64,000 nt of DNA from contig NC_135556.1 in the NCBI RefSeq assembly GCF_964340395.1, forward strand, positions 13,824,410 to 13,888,409, written 5' to 3'. The translations under genes were made by a program, and so were the position numbers. The notes beneath the pieces were generated by a model, which searched no databases, was not told the DNA's origin, and worked only from the letters and a program-made list of their open reading frames with translations. The number at the start of each line of letters is the position of its first letter. The stretch's first letter is position 1. This DNA comes from Glandiceps talaboti. Lineage: Eukaryota; Hemichordata; Enteropneusta; Spengelidae. Of the stretch, positions 43,780 through 58,071 are shown piece by piece.

Positions 43780-44088
43780 AATGAGATTGTAATCATAGCG
43801 TGTGACAAACATTATGGCGACAAAATAGAATTGATATCGTTGGACCTGACACAAAATAGCCTCACGATCAGTCAAGAATATCTGTCAGGAAAAAAAGGCC
43901 ACGTGGTCTTGTGGAATACTAAACCACAAATACATCATAAGGAAGCCTTGCTGAAATACATGGAAGGTACCTTTGAAGGACATCAAATCTGTCAAGATAT
44001 GAAATCGGCAATTGAACGAGAGTGAACATAAAATTTACTAACCTGACCATATAACTAACATCCCAAAGCCCCAGGACGCTGCAAGTGT

Positions 44089-44171
<83 letters not shown>

Positions 44172-44265
44172 GATGATGATGTTGTTGTTGTTGTTGTTGT
44201 TGTTGTTTCTGTTGATGTTGTTGTTGCTGCTGCTGATGTTATTATTGTCGTCGTCGTCGTCGTCG

Positions 44266-44306
<41 letters not shown>

Positions 44307-46028
44307 CAAATCATTTTCGTAAATTGGAAACTATCATGATGTTTTGAAGGAAAAGCACTGTTTTGCATCTTTAAACCACACGCCTTTCCTAAAAGGAGAG
44401 GTTTAATCGGGATTTTAAAGTATTTTCCAGAGTTTAATTTGCATCGATGCAGGACCCCAGGAGATTACGGAAATATTTTCATGCGTTCGGAGTAGATATG
44501 TAAAATATCTTCTAGGCTTTTATCACTCGTCACGTGTTTATGATAGTTCTAGCTACACTATAATCCCCTTTAAGGATATCTAATGAACTTATCAGGCCAT
44601 ATTTTTAAAATAGATGCTGTGTTAAAAACTCGTTCGTTATAGTTTATCAATTAGAAAGTGAACACTGCTATATTTGTTTTTGATTATTTTTGATAGCAAA
44701 GAAATGGCAAGAGTAGCAGAGAGAAACGTTCCAAAGAGTCGTTATTCGGAGAAAACACTCGACATGGTACAAGACTGGAAGTTGGAGTTTAAGTCACGCT
44801 TATACGATGTCGTATCGATTCTTGCTTTCCTCAGTAACGGAGATGTTGATGAAAGATTCGTCGATTTACTTCGTCATTTGAAGATACAAGAAGATCAAGG
44901 TGGATCTTCTCCAGGTTGGTTGAAAAATACCGACACTTACAAGAAATGCCAGGAAAATCTTTCAATGATTCTTTTCATAACAACCTGCAAAACGCCGACC
45001 GGAAATGTCAAGTGGCTACTGGCTGAAAAGTCTATTGATCCACCCATACCGAACCACCAAAGTGTTGACACCAACGAAGCAACGGACATGCCGAAACCCC
45101 AATCCGAGAAAGGGTGTGTATTTATAAACATAAATTACGGAACGATAATTACAAAAAAATCTGGTTTAAACGCAAGAATTTGGTTGACAGAGTTAGTCTC
45201 GTGTGTAATTATATTATCTCAGATCTCCAAACTACAGACCAACGACAAAGCTTTCCCTTTGCTGGTACGGTATGACCGTCACTTATTTGCTATTAATTAA
45301 AATCTTCTAATTTCTTTGGCAGTCTGAGATGTTACACACTGTTAACAAAATTACACGACCACACTTTAAAATGTCACGCTATCCTTTGTTCGTTCCTTTA
45401 TATTATGTGTATACTGGGTACATTTACTATGGAAGACAAAAGTCGCAAATTGTCTCTTGTTTGATTGTTTGGCAATTTCTTTTTCTATTTCAGAAAAGAC
45501 ATGGTCACTCAGAATTACACTAAAGTAGCAGCACCATTTCCCGCTACTGGCAGTGCATTAGGTCAAAGATCCGATGTTACAACTGACGAAGAGAGTGATT
45601 CTGTCATTGAATATCGTCGTAGACCTGACGTATTAGAAATGTTAAGGCAATGTGTTGAAATATTCAAGAAATTTGGTATTGAAGTATTTGCAATTCTTGC
45701 CTTTCTCAAGAATGGAAAACCAGATGATAAATTTGCATCATTGCTTGTAGAGAAAGGAATTGTTAAACAAAAGTTTACAGCAGATGTATGTCCCTATATC
45801 AAGAAATCTAACATATCCCCAGAATTCATTGCATTCATTGTTCTGAAGCATGGTGATGAAAAGTACAAAATTATTGAGGAGAATATTAAAGATATAGATA
45901 CATTTAGAGATAATCTTGGGAAAGTATCAGAAAGGTGGTTCTCGTCGTATAGATCACCACCAAGTCTACCGGAAAATATTACAGTTGTCAAAACGCAAGT
46001 AGTCAGTTCGAAAATGTCGGCGGTCTAA
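43780..46028 (+). pseudogene. Four-exon gene, copy 4: exon 1 absent, exon 2 damaged, exons 3-4 open
   Basis: Exon 2 (about 43,780-44,023) has lost its acceptor AG. It has two compensating indels (2 bases, then 1 base) that shift a short middle segment. Exon 3 (44697-45113) and exon 4 (45494-46028, TAA) keep sites and phase. Exon 3 lacks about 30 residues of the linker before NVPKSRYSEK. Exon 4 is almost identical to copy 1, including the intron end, so copies 1 and 4 exchanged sequence or separated recently. Exon 1 was lost in a deletion joining sequence equivalent to about 9540 with about 11,190 of unit 1. Confidence 0.7.
44091..44306. repeat. (ATT)n-(GTT)n microsatellite in intron 2 of copy 4
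   Basis: ATT, GTT, GAT and GTC triplets, over 200 bases. Confidence 0.95.
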
Positions 46029-46461
46029 AACGGTGAGATTGAGAAGTGCTTCACCAAGTACATGCATGTGAAACAAACATATTGCAGTATGACTTGTCTG
46101 AGGATAAGTCTATTTGTGTAGAATAACAACATCATCTTACCTGATAACGTTTTCTGTAAAAGTGTGACAGAATAACATATAGGTTAACCACCTGTAGCTG
46201 ACTTAAATAAAGTACATTAACTGCATATACTACAAAACCAGAGTGACTAATGGTATATAGATTTAGGAGACATGGTCCATGACCGTTTGTGACCGACCTA
46301 TTTTAAATTTTGGTTATAACAATTCAAAATATGAAATAACCCTATTTCTTATTTTCGATAATACAAAGTCTCACATTTCGGTATTTCAAAACGGTCCATC
46401 AGTAAATCTTTCGTGATACTATACGGTGTTATTTGCTTCTTCTTTTTTTTTTGATTTCTGA

Positions 46462-46467
46462 AATAAA
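46462..46467 (+). terminator. Polyadenylation signal candidate, four-exon gene copy 4
   Basis: AATAAA in the same context as 14,418. Another AATAAA lies at 46,206. Confidence 0.35.
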
Positions 46468-47201
46468 AAATAACATTATATTGTGTAGAAAAGAAATTCC
46501 TTAAAAAGTATAAGTATTGCATGAGGTAATTACATTGGTCGCGCTAAGTGGTCTTTAATGCATCATATCTTTTTTGTAACATTTTTGACAACTTCACAGA
46601 CAGCTACATATTTAATTGTCGATTGAATAATATTCATGACAGTTATTAACTTTCACATGAATGATGAACTCTATATGTTAAATGCAACGTGTTTGGCCAC
46701 TCTAGAGAGCAAAATGGTCAAATAAAGTGTGTAAATAATGTGTCTCAGAGTATTGTTGCTTCCACAACACAACACAACACAACACAACTTAGGACCACTC
46801 AGCACACATCTCGAGCACCAATATCTAATGTCACGATGTCTCACATTGATCACCCCCCCCCCCCCCGCTAAATCCAATAATTGCATTACAATCTACTCTC
46901 CCTGGTATATAAAATAAACCCATACCCTGGAACACACAAACAAACAGTTGTATATAAATGCCAGTATACACATATACATGTGGCTTCGGACCACTGGGTT
47001 GTAAATGGCAGTGGTATTCACCACCATCACAAAGATCGTATTCTGTCCGAAATACATGATATGGAGAATGTAATGAATCTCCATTCTCACCTGTTTACAA
47101 TACATAGCTTTATACTCTGAAGTCTGTAATCTTCTCGTCAAAACATTGTATAGAATATCACGCCCTATCATTGGTTGAGGATTTTGTTTTCTTACACGAC
47201 G

Positions 47202-47233
<32 letters not shown>

Positions 47234-47817
47234 ACGCGCGCGTCTGTGAACACATTTATTTTGGGTGTGACGCCGATTCTTTAAAAAAAAAAGTGTCAAG
47301 GTTATTCAGCACTAATTCTTACTTTTTTTCTTAATGATTACTGAGAATCAATATTTCAGTGAGAAAAAATGTTTAACTTATGTCTTGTCTTTAGAGATCA
47401 AAAACAAGGACACCAATAGGGGAATCAATGGCGGGACGTACTGTCTTGTATCTACTGGTCTGCCTGCCTCACTGCCATTTGTCTCTTTATCTCCCTGTCT
47501 GTCTGTCTGTCTGTCTGTCTTCCTCCCTTCCCTTGTCTGCCTGTCTTCCTCCCTTCCACTGTCTGTCTGTCCCTCCCTCCCTCCCTCCCTCCCTCCTCCC
47601 CCCCTCTCTCTCTCTCTATTGGATCTGTTCTATACCTTCTAATACCTTCCAAAAATTAATTAATAGTACAATAAGTTGTCTTGAGTTGATTTATACAAAT
47701 GAAAATAATATTACATTAAGTATCCTAAGTTGATTTGTATAGTGAAATAATATTACAAGGGGTAGTTTTAAATTGATTATGCGAATGAAATAATATGTAT
47801 TTCGTTTGTATTAGTCA

Positions 47818-47866
<49 letters not shown>

Positions 47867-49400
47867 TTCCGATTCGTTTACCGCAGTTATATCCTATAAT
47901 AACGTGGAAAGTATGTTAAACGCTATAAAATGAAATATTACCTCAATTGACTGTATTAAATATCACCGGAACTGTAAGTAATTAAATGTCACGAAGCTGA
48001 AACGGGAGGAACTAAATACATTAAAGAAGTAAAAAAAAATTCGCGTCTACATGATGGCTGCCACTATTCTTGAACGAAACTTGATTTTTTAGTACATCAT
48101 TCGTAGAACAATAATTTTAGTTCAGCAACTTCTACACTTGGCGAGAGCGCATATAGTTCGACAAAACTTCAGAAAGACGACATACGAAATAATAGTAGTA
48201 GTTCAGAATTTCTAGTTTAAATAAATGTCACGACACGAAAGAGAATAATTGAGCAATAGTTCACGGACTAAACACAACACAACACAACATCACAAGCTTT
48301 TAAAGTCACACCCTTTACTGTACCGACGGCGACACGTACACACAACACAGAATTTCATAATAATACAGTCTTCTGGACACAGCTCTGCCTCTCCTCGGTT
48401 CTGCAGTATAATTTCACTTCTACAGCAATAACGTATGACAATTTCAGTTCTGCAGTTTAATTACACTTCTACAGCAACACCGTATGACTATTTCAGTTCT
48501 GCAGCATAATTACACTTCTACAGCAACAACGTATGATAATTTAATGCTTCAGAGTAGTCAGAATACAGGAACACTCACGTTTTTCTGGACGTTTATTTCC
48601 TCTCCGTATGCACGGCGACGACTGAAACCACTGCAGTAACCATAACCACAGCCACATATACCACTAATTCTGGAAATAGTTCTATCTCCAACGTTTGTTA
48701 GTCCGCACTGTAAGTAACTTTGGGTACACAAGAACACCCTGTACATCTATTGGTGGAGCTCCGGGACTTCTTGGACCAAACTCCGTTGACCATCCAAATA
48801 CAAAGGCAACGTAGATAACTGGTTTGACTGCAACAGAGACACTTGTGTACTGTTCTAAGGACTATTGTACAGTGACACGAAGACACACATCAAGCATAGA
48901 ACTAAGTATTCATAAGATGTCTAAATCAAACAGTTGGCTATGTAGCAAAGCATAGGTGGACACGAGTCAAAAGAAATGCACACAAATTAAGAACTAGTAG
49001 GAAAAACAAAGGTATGAAATAAAGACAAAGTGAGGGCGCCATATATACCTCGGCTACATTTACACTTTGAATGATTTGTGAATCATCAAGAAATGGGATT
49101 CATGGTTGAATAATGGATCGAAAAAGACTGAATGACAAATATATTTTCAGATACTATACATAATATACTAGAGGCACAATTTGTGACATTCCATGGTTAA
49201 AACAGATAAATTGTCACCTGGAGAGTTTTAAGAGAATGAGGAATATCCCTGTCTGACTCCTTGTGGTAGTTGATTTCGAAATTCGTTACAAACACCACAG
49301 GTTTCTAATTCCAATTGACCTACTATTTAATTTTTTTATTCTAAGTCGCTTTTTTTCTGGGGCGAAGGGATAGCTGGGGGTCCGTCACTATCGTCGTCAG
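46468..49400. other. No gene recognised; low-complexity islands
   Basis: Holds (CACAA)n at 46,765 and 48,275, C runs at 46,853, GT tracts at 47,200 and 47,835, and a CTGT/CCCT tract at 47,490-47,610. Short direct repeats (TTTCAGTTCTGCAG with TACACTTCTACAGCAA) lie at about 48,395-48,535. No convincing exon. Confidence 0.55.
48395..48535. repeat. Short tandem repeat, period about 55-60 bases
   Basis: Three copies of a unit containing TTCTGCAGTATAATT-type sequence, CACTTCTACAGCAA and CGTATGA. The first copy is less regular. Confidence 0.65.
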
Positions 49401-51480
49401 TATATAGTTACAATGAAAAGCAATGTCGATCAAAGTCAATGAATATAGAATATATAATGCTAGCTTAAAGCAACCTTTATATTATTGAAGACATATTTTC
49501 AATCTATTAGTCAGTACTCAGTCAGTCAATCAATCAATCAATCAATCAAAAGTGATATTGAACCAGACTCCAAACCATATTTCTGTTAAATGGCGCCAAA
49601 AGGGTCAGGAAGTTGTCTCATGATAACGGTCACGAAAATCGTTCGGCATGCTTTCCACTATCGACATTTGTAATAATTGCCAATATATGTAAAAATGCCG
49701 ACATTTGCAATAAAAACTTATGCTTTTTTTCTTATAACAAAAACGACATTTGTAATATTTTTTGTGAACTACAGATGTGATAAAAATAATAAAACACTGT
49801 TCAAATGATAGAATGTAATACAAGTATCAGTACTTCCAATATGCTGTGCCAAGTGGTAATGTTTTCTTTCCCTGTTTGTAACCATTCGTCCACGGTCTGA
49901 TGTCGGCAGTTGTAATTGAGAATGTATGCAGAAATTGCGATTTAAACAAAGAGTTGCATAATATCAGCTGTGCTCCAACAACATTAAAAACAAACATCTT
50001 ATTACTTAAAATTATGGTAGCCATGTAAACTAGGGCCATTTTCCTTCCACAGACAATGCATGGGGAAATTACTAAATGTGATATTATTTCAAAAGTAGTT
50101 ATCACATCTACATAAATCTTTAATAAAGACCAGAATGCCATGCTGAGCATGAAATGAAGTAATTTTAACATTTGTTGCTTGTTGGTTACGATACTAACCC
50201 AAGTTGTGTAATAATATGACATTCGCTCATTTAGCCAATGTATGTAGCAATGGTACAGAAATTTCATGTATACGTAAATTACTCAAAGTGGCGTATCAAA
50301 GTGTAAGATCAGTTCATCGAAATATTAACAGTTGCCATGGTAGCGAAAGTGATAAATATAAAATATCACCTATTTGGCCGAACTGCATCATTGTACCACA
50401 ACCGTGACGTTCAATGCATTCCCAAATTTCTGGAAGTGCCTGATCTAAAGTGATTCTGATGGATACTATGATAACCATAGTGGGTGGGGTGAGATAAGAT
50501 AATCCAGAATCTTTGCAAAAAGGTGCCACTGTTAAGATTTCCTGAGAAATTAATAAGTGTTACATTAAAATGCATAATCAGAAATGAGAGAGAAGAACAG
50601 TCAATTAAAGTACTGACATCCATCTTAAGTAATGTTCAGTTTCTTTATTGGTTAGCATGGCAGCAAAATGTTTTTTAAGATATTCATTAAAGCATATGAC
50701 GTGTACAGACAGTGGAGGTGAAAGCCTAACCATATTCACCACACTAAAAGTCGTACAGACACACACTTAGTTCGTCGTATAGGGCTATTATGAGTCATTA
50801 CGCGCCGAGTTTCACGCTTCTGCGATCATCATATATATGCTCAATGCAATGTTAGTAGCAGAGCATTATAGACTTAATCTTATATATTCAGATGTTACAC
50901 GTCATGACCCAGAGTTCCATGTAATAATATCAGATTGTGTGTGCGTGCGCGAGCGTGCGTGAGTGTGTGTGTGCTTGTGTGTGTTCCGCATGTGCGTGGC
51001 ACTTTAGCTTTATACATATCAAGGTAGGAATTTGACACATCTATAATTTCCTATCGTGTTTTCTATATTCATAAATAAGCTTCGTCATAGTGGCTTATGA
51101 TAAATCAATATACCAATACCAATACCAATAGCTTATCATGTTTATCGTCTTGAGTTGTGGCCATAACCATATCTTGATCTCTGCCTTTCCTAGGTTTGTC
51201 TTTGTGCTTCAGGAGTACCGCCTTGTTGTGCTTCAGCAGCCCTTCCTTTCTTCTTTTGTCTGTATTGTCTTATCAAAATCGCAGCTATTACAACGATGAC
51301 CAGAAGAGCAATCAGTAGAACAGTAGAACAATCATACGGACTGTTTGATCTGATCCTGAAATGTACAATTTGTCTTACAGTCAGTTGCAATGAACATTTG
51401 TGTATAGGTGTCATGAATACCTTCTTTATAATCAATACTTTTTACGTATTTGAGAAAAATAAAATAGCGAAATTCGTGAA
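49400..51480. repeat. Segmental duplication, copy A
   Basis: Blocks at 49,430-49,640, 49,915-50,290 and 50,750-51,480 match 57,905-58,170, 60,225-60,600 and 60,600-61,600 in the same order and orientation. The spacing differs because of indels and insertions. Confidence 0.75.
51190..51355 (-). pseudogene. Transmembrane and cytoplasmic-tail exon, frameshifted
   Basis: Begins after the acceptor TTTCAG (51,357-51,356). One frame reads LLIALLVIVVIAAILIRQYR, a single membrane span with an Arg/Lys stop-transfer tail. Compared with the paralogue at 61,296, AGTAGAAC is duplicated in tandem (51,314-51,329), moving the membrane segment out of the phase-1 frame delivered by the exon at 55,021. In that frame a stop comes before the span. 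It also has an earlier stop (ACC TAG) in the tail. Confidence 0.6.
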
Positions 51481-52521
51481 GTCTCGCAAGAAAAAGTGGG
51501 TGCGGAAACTGACATCAACTTAAAAAGACAATATAAAACTATTCTTCCCATTTGTAATGGCTTTACATCCGATCGGGAGAAATAAACCACACAGACACCA
51601 TTTGGGAAAAATGGAAAACTTGAACTAGACACACACACATGAAAACAAAATATAATAAATAAAATAAAAAATCTACCTACCCAATCTGTTTTAAAACTGA
51701 ATGTAATCGGAACACAATTTTTTTACGCCTTAGAAAGAAAGCTGCAGTTAAACATTTACAAATCCCATTGAAAGAGATAAACTGCGTGGCACATTTGAAA
51801 TACTTTAGAATAGGTCAGTGGCAATGGTAATTACTGTGCTGACATCTCTAAGAAAATACTGTTTCATTCGTGTATTTTATCCTCTGTTTGGAAAAGACTT
51901 AAACCGAAAAACAAAGGTCCAAACACGATAATACATGTATTGTATGCCTTTAATACATATTCGAATGTCGCACATTTCATTGTTTTTGATGTAGACAGTC
52001 ATGTTGGCGTAGATAAACGTATGTTTAGTAGTGACTGAAGTCAACCTAGAACTATTTTCAATATTGACTGAAATCAACCTGATAATAACCTGTATACGTA
52101 CACCAACATCAAACTTTACTTTAATATGCTCGTGGAAGAAAATCTACTCAAGCTAGTACTACTAGGTGTCGGAAAGTTGAATTAATTTGCATAAAGATAT
52201 ATTGCACACGGCAGGGGGCCTGGGGAGAAATGGGTTGGGGTGGGGCGGGTATGAAAAAATATTGAGAGTTCGATGGGGGTGGGGGCTGCGAAATTTCTGA
52301 AACGGAAGGCCCGAAATATTTTGCACATGAAGTTAACCAAATTAAACCCCATGAGCGGTCTAGTAAATTAAAAAATATCTCGCGGCTTCGCCGTAATAAC
52401 TTCTAAAACCTTGATTCAGTGATGAGTTAGGTGACAACCATGCGAATGTATTTGTATATGCCTCTCTGTCTACCTCCCTTCCTCTGTCTGTCTGTCTGTC
52501 TGTCCCTCCCTCTCTCCCCCT

Positions 52522-52661
<140 letters not shown>

Positions 52662-53786
52662 ATGAATGGACGCTGGCGATTGCCACTATTGGTTTAATAT
52701 AGTGTACCATATATTGAAGACACTGTGGTATTTACGTGCGACAATTATGTTTAATCTTGGGCACATTAAAATAAGGAGCAGGGAAATACATACGTACATT
52801 TGTTTCATCCATTATTCTTACAGAAAACTAAGGTAGTGTGAATTCTACGAAGACCTCTTTTTAAGTGACATGCTCTGATTTAGGTTGCATTCTGTATCAA
52901 TATGTATCTGTATTGATTTCGACGAAATATGAACCTAATATCTATTCAAAATATATATACAATGAAATTAAAACAGCCATTTCCATGGTAGTGTGTTGAC
53001 TTTATTCTCTAATATTTGTCTTCATTCAGGGAAAAAAACACTCATGACGTTTAGGTTTGTCACTTCTTATCTTCGATTGTAAGGCTCTTTAGCTTACTCG
53101 TTTATCACGTAACTTAAAGAAGCAAAATATTGGACAATAATACATGAAGTAATATGATATGTTAAAATACCAGATTCGTCTTCGAAACTCGCCAATATTA
53201 CCATCCCCTTAGTAGTCTATTTACCCCCGGGGTCGGTTGTGCCTAATGCAGATGAGAGGTCGTCTGCAAAGAAATATGAAATATAATCTTGAAACTAAAA
53301 ACGCGTGGGTATCAACCTATTTCAGGAATATATTTTATTAAAAGAAAAATAAACATGAACGCAATAAAAGACATGAAATAAAAAAGACGGGAACTAAAAA
53401 TAGCAATAAACAGCTGTGCTAAGATTTTATCAACTCATGTTCTACCTACGTATACTACTACATAAATATCAATACTTCTATAAGGCAAAGCCATCATGCA
53501 ATATATATGAAAATCGTCACAACTATGGTTATTAGCTAATAAATATGCATAAGTACCAACCACAAACGTGAAATATTGTTAAACCCAAGCATTACACTTT
53601 AATCACACTTTGCATCATTTCAGCAAACACACTGATATCGAACTAAACATGTAAACACGTGAGGTTAATTAATTTCTAAACATCTGTACCAAACTCCACT
53701 AGATTACAGCCATACCCTCAAAATGAGTCTGCATGATATCACTTGTCCACCTAGTGGCTTTGCAGATAATCATTGCGCAGATTGCC

Positions 53787-53818
53787 AGATAGACAGACAG
53801 ACAGACAGACAGACAGGC

Positions 53819-53894
<76 letters not shown>
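53787..53894. repeat. (CAGA)n microsatellite
   Basis: About 27 tetranucleotide copies with few interruptions. Confidence 0.95.
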
Positions 53895-54611
53895 GGACTA
53901 AAGGCAGCAGTATAACTTTAGCTCGTCTATCTGCTAGACCTCGGATGTTCTTCCGATACAATACGACACACGATCGAACATCGCTATCGAGGATGGAACA
54001 TCCAAGGTCTAGCAAATGTCATCTCTGCAGTTCAGGATATAAATAACTACCAATCAGAGAACCTAATTAGAGACAAGCACAAACAGAGGACAATAGCTAA
54101 TTTTTTTCATGCATATTCAGCTTAAGGAGGGGCTTGTAAAAATAACCACCAATGCCTTAACTGAAATGTGTGAATGGCAACGTCTACACACTCATCAAAC
54201 TCACAATTACCATAAACTGATAAGACAATAGTTACTAATCTTTTATCATCACGTGATATTGGACATTAGAATTATAGAACATTAACATTATGGAGGTCAT
54301 GGGTTATTTAATGTCAACATATATATATGCATACATGGTCAAACCCGCAGCCATATGTCATTTCAATGGAATGAGAAGTTTGGAAATGACATTAGCTAGA
54401 CGTTTGGGCAAGCCCTCACTGCGAACTCCGTTCGCTTATTGTATCGGATGAAAGCCCGAACGTCTAGCAGCAAGACTACTTTAGCTTTCACCATAAGAGC
54501 AAATACATGTGTATGACCAAACATCTAATCAGTCCAACTTAACCCTAATTAAGTATACGTACGTTATACATATACATTGAAACATACTAGTTTTTTAAAA
54601 AGTAATCGGTG

Positions 54612-54612
<1 letters not shown>

Positions 54613-54678
<66 letters not shown>
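54613..54678. repeat. (CA)n microsatellite
   Basis: Pure CA, about 66 bases. Confidence 0.95.
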
Positions 54679-54680
<2 letters not shown>

Positions 54681-55857
54681 AACAAACACAGGAACAGACT
54701 TTGTAAAAATTTTGTTTCGCCTACGGGAGCTAAACATAGCAATAAATATAATGGTCCAATTTGATTGGAGCTAGATAAACATTATAAAGTTAAATTTGAT
54801 TTTGAAGAGAAATCCAATCCCATCATTTATCATATGCAATCTCTTATCTTCCACTTTCGATTATATTATTTCATGCGTGTACAGACATTCACGTAATTTT
54901 CACGATTTATAAATTGCCGTTTTAACAACGAACTCTCTTTATTTAAAAAAAAAAGTACATCGTGCATGTGTGTGCGTATAAATATTTCAACGTTTGGCGT
55001 TGGTCTTTTTGTATGGTTACCTTTCTTTTCAGGATTTGTTGGCGACACTACTGCTGCTGTGCTCGTCATTTGAGCCTTCACATCTATGAACAATTGCATT
55101 AACACATCTGTGATAATTAAGGACAAAACACGTTTGTATTTCACACTGGTTTCGCTTCCAAGAGAGCTTTTACAAACAGTTCCAAGCCTTGAGTTTGATG
55201 CAGTCGCATAATATTTAACAAGTTTGCTATCAACGCCTATTTAAGTGATTTATCGCGTCGATTTGCAAAGAAGTTGCAGAGAGTGCAATTTTTCACTTGT
55301 GCGTTTAAAGTAAAATACCGATCAAAAGTAGTTGAACGACATCATGTTTCTTTTTCTATATCTGACAGATAACGATTTAATGACGTACCAGATTCTGGAA
55401 TGTCGCCAGATCCTCCCATGAAAGATCTTAATCCTCCCGCTGTGAAAATAAATTACATTATATATCCACATATTACTGATGATTACGACAGTCGCATTGT
55501 TCGGGGCATATGAAGTTAGGATGATGCGACAACAAATCAGGAAGTGCTATTTTTAAAATTAACAGTTGTAAGAATATATATCATCCTAACCGTCGGCTTT
55601 GCTCAGTGCAATAATTCAATAGATCAAAATGGGGTTCAATTCAGAAATAACTGTAAAAGAAATACTTTTGATATGTCATACTTAGTAATAAAATCTGAAC
55701 AATGTATAGAGCACATGGCCGACAAGAGTAGCAGTGAATTTGTATGAGAATACGAATCGCGCATGTAAAGGAAAAGGGGAAATCATCAGCTCATGGAATT
55801 CAAGGGGACAAATTGAGGAACTTGTGCGTATTTTCCTCATTTTTGTCTTAAAACATG

Positions 55858-55859
<2 letters not shown>

Positions 55860-55938
<79 letters not shown>
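55860..55938. repeat. (TA)n microsatellite
   Basis: About 78 bases of TA in an intron of the decayed gene. Confidence 0.95.
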
Positions 55939-55944
<6 letters not shown>

Positions 55945-56284
55945 TGTGTCTATGTATAACAAGTCATTGGCAGAACTTTTACATTATTGTTCTACGATAT
56001 CTTTATTCATTTACAGAGTCGGACCCACGCTCGAACTGTCCAATCATTAATGTCAATCACATATTTTCATATTTTCACTTGCTCTACAAACAAATATGTC
56101 CATTCATTTCAAACACCTCCAATTTCTTTTACATATTTTGTACAACAGTGTGAGAAATTGTCTTATTAAATTTAGATCACTGCTGTATACATTTGTATAT
56201 ATCATTCCAACCGGGTTTTTTTCAGCACCGAGGTCAACCGTAACTAAATTAAACAATAATGTCATTAGTAGGGATATCTATGAA

Positions 56285-56338
56285 CACAACACAACACAAC
56301 ACAACACAACACAACACAACACAACACAACACAACACA
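56285..56338. repeat. (CACAA)n microsatellite
   Basis: About eleven copies, just downstream (minus-strand sense) of the donor at 56,367. Related short tracts lie at 46,765 and 48,275. Confidence 0.95.
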
Positions 56339-57995
56339 AGAGTGAGTAGATTCGAGTGACACAGTACCTTCGAATTAAAGCAGGAAGATTTCCGATTGTT
56401 AGTGATAACATGGTGACTTGACCGTTTGAACCATCTTCTTGCTCGAGAATTACAAAGCCTTCGTTAGTGATTGATTGATTGACAGATCAACAAGTTGCAT
56501 TGAACTTTGATATACATCATCAGTGAGATTTATCCAAGCTCCTTCTATTGTCTCCCTCACCATCAGATGTCCATCATCAAGACGCACAGGTTGGTTCCAC
56601 GGCACATATAAATCATGACGAAAGATCAGATTCTTATCTGTGTCTAGTCCTTTAAGTCCACTGTTTTCTGTCACACTAATACCAATCACACAACAGCTGT
56701 TGGGCATGGTCTCGGACCAACCATGACCATCGAGTGCTGTTTTCTTAGAAAGGTTATAGTTAGGTAAAACAGCGAGAAGTGAACCATCAGTTAGAACTTC
56801 AATGTCAATGATACATCAAGAGTCTTCCAGGGGTCCTGTGTACTCATAGACGCCCAGTCTACTGCTCGGCCTGTGTATAGATTGTGGTCATATACCACTG
56901 CAAGGACGTTGTGTGAATTCCTTGAACCGAAAATATATTGACTTGCTAAAACGGTGTTATGTACAGAGTCAGGATTATTTCCACCATTGCCTGTAGGGAA
57001 AATATTTTTAAACAGTAATTACAAAAGAAAAAAGAAACTGAAGAAAAAAATTATATTTGACTTTGAAATGTATGATGAAAAAGTATTGCTATAATTGTGT
57101 TGGTGAGAGTAGATATATTATACAATTTACATGTCTACTAAATGCGAAATAAAGGGACAACTTTCACGTTTTGCAATTCAATAGCATTGTTTTTCAATAT
57201 TATGTTTCTGTTCCTATTTACCTGATTTTGACAGTTTTCTTTCGCCATTAGCCATTTGATTCGCTTTACTTTATTATGTATGTCATAATGACATTTACAC
57301 TCTGTTGAAAGAATGGTCATATCGCGTAAATGAGACGCTTGAGATTAATATTCAACCATAATTTGTAATGTAGTGTAAATATGCTTACCTTGTTCTAATG
57401 GTATATAACCACCGTCTGGCTTTGGTTTTCTAGCATGACATATAGAGTTCATTTAACACCTTGCGAATTTATATAAGACAAGGGCAATGGTAGCATTTGT
57501 TCACCAGGCAGTATATCGAAAGCCACCATTCCTTCCTAAAAATATTTATCAATAGGCACCCAAAAATCCAATATGGTCACCATAGCAGTCAACTGATTTT
57601 GCAAACATGAAAGACATCACTTAGATGATGCTATACACAAAATATCGCACCAAGTGGACTGCTCGTTCTGGAGAAGAAGATTTTTAAAGGAAGAATGCCA
57701 TTTTTTTCGAAAATCCAATATGGCGGATAATGACGAGAGCGACGAACGATCACCCCTGCACTCCTCCCCCATCCCCGGGAAGGAGAAAAAGCGGCTTAGA
57801 ACAACTAAAAGAACATGAAAATTGGAATTCGAAACCTGTAATGTGTGTGTGCATTTTAAACAAGTAGGTGAAAAAGCAATATCAAGTTTGGAAGTTATTA
57901 AGCAAAAGAATATAGTCAATGAATATAGAAATATAATGCTAGCTTGAAGCAACATTTAGAGTACTGATGACACATTTCCATTGTTGCTTTCAATC

Positions 57996-58035
<40 letters not shown>

Positions 58036-58036
58036 C

Positions 58037-58071
<35 letters not shown>

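Larger units (their letters stand above)
55021..57535 (-). pseudogene. Decayed gene: possible tectonin-like propeller ectodomain and stalk
   Basis: Exons on the minus strand are 57535-57389, 56990-56368, 55439-55389 and 55083-55021, with GT-AG borders and mostly phase-1 junctions. They code MVAFDILPGEQ, then propeller-like repeats (NVLAVVYDHNLYTGRAVDWA, GLDTDKNLIFRHDLYVPWNQ), then short GGSGDIPESG and TSTAAVVSPTNPEKK stalk pieces. The likely last exon is 51355-51190. Lesions: 1 base missing near 57,440; 1 base missing near 56,812 (after LDVS); and a frame change at the (AATC)n stretch near 56,475, after which NEGFVILEQEDGSNGQVT continues in another frame. The phase at 56,368 does not match 55,439, so an exon may be missing. 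The propeller call rests on the D..L..R..L..PW pattern only. Confidence 0.5.

Noticed and set aside
48560-48900. Possible minus-strand exon reading VKPVIYVAFVFGWSTEFG
   Set aside because: There is an acceptor-like CAG before it, but no clear donor, no neighbour exon and no recognised family.
53787-53894. Tandem array that might suggest a CRISPR
   Set aside because: Simple (CAGA)n microsatellite in a eukaryotic genome, with no spacers.
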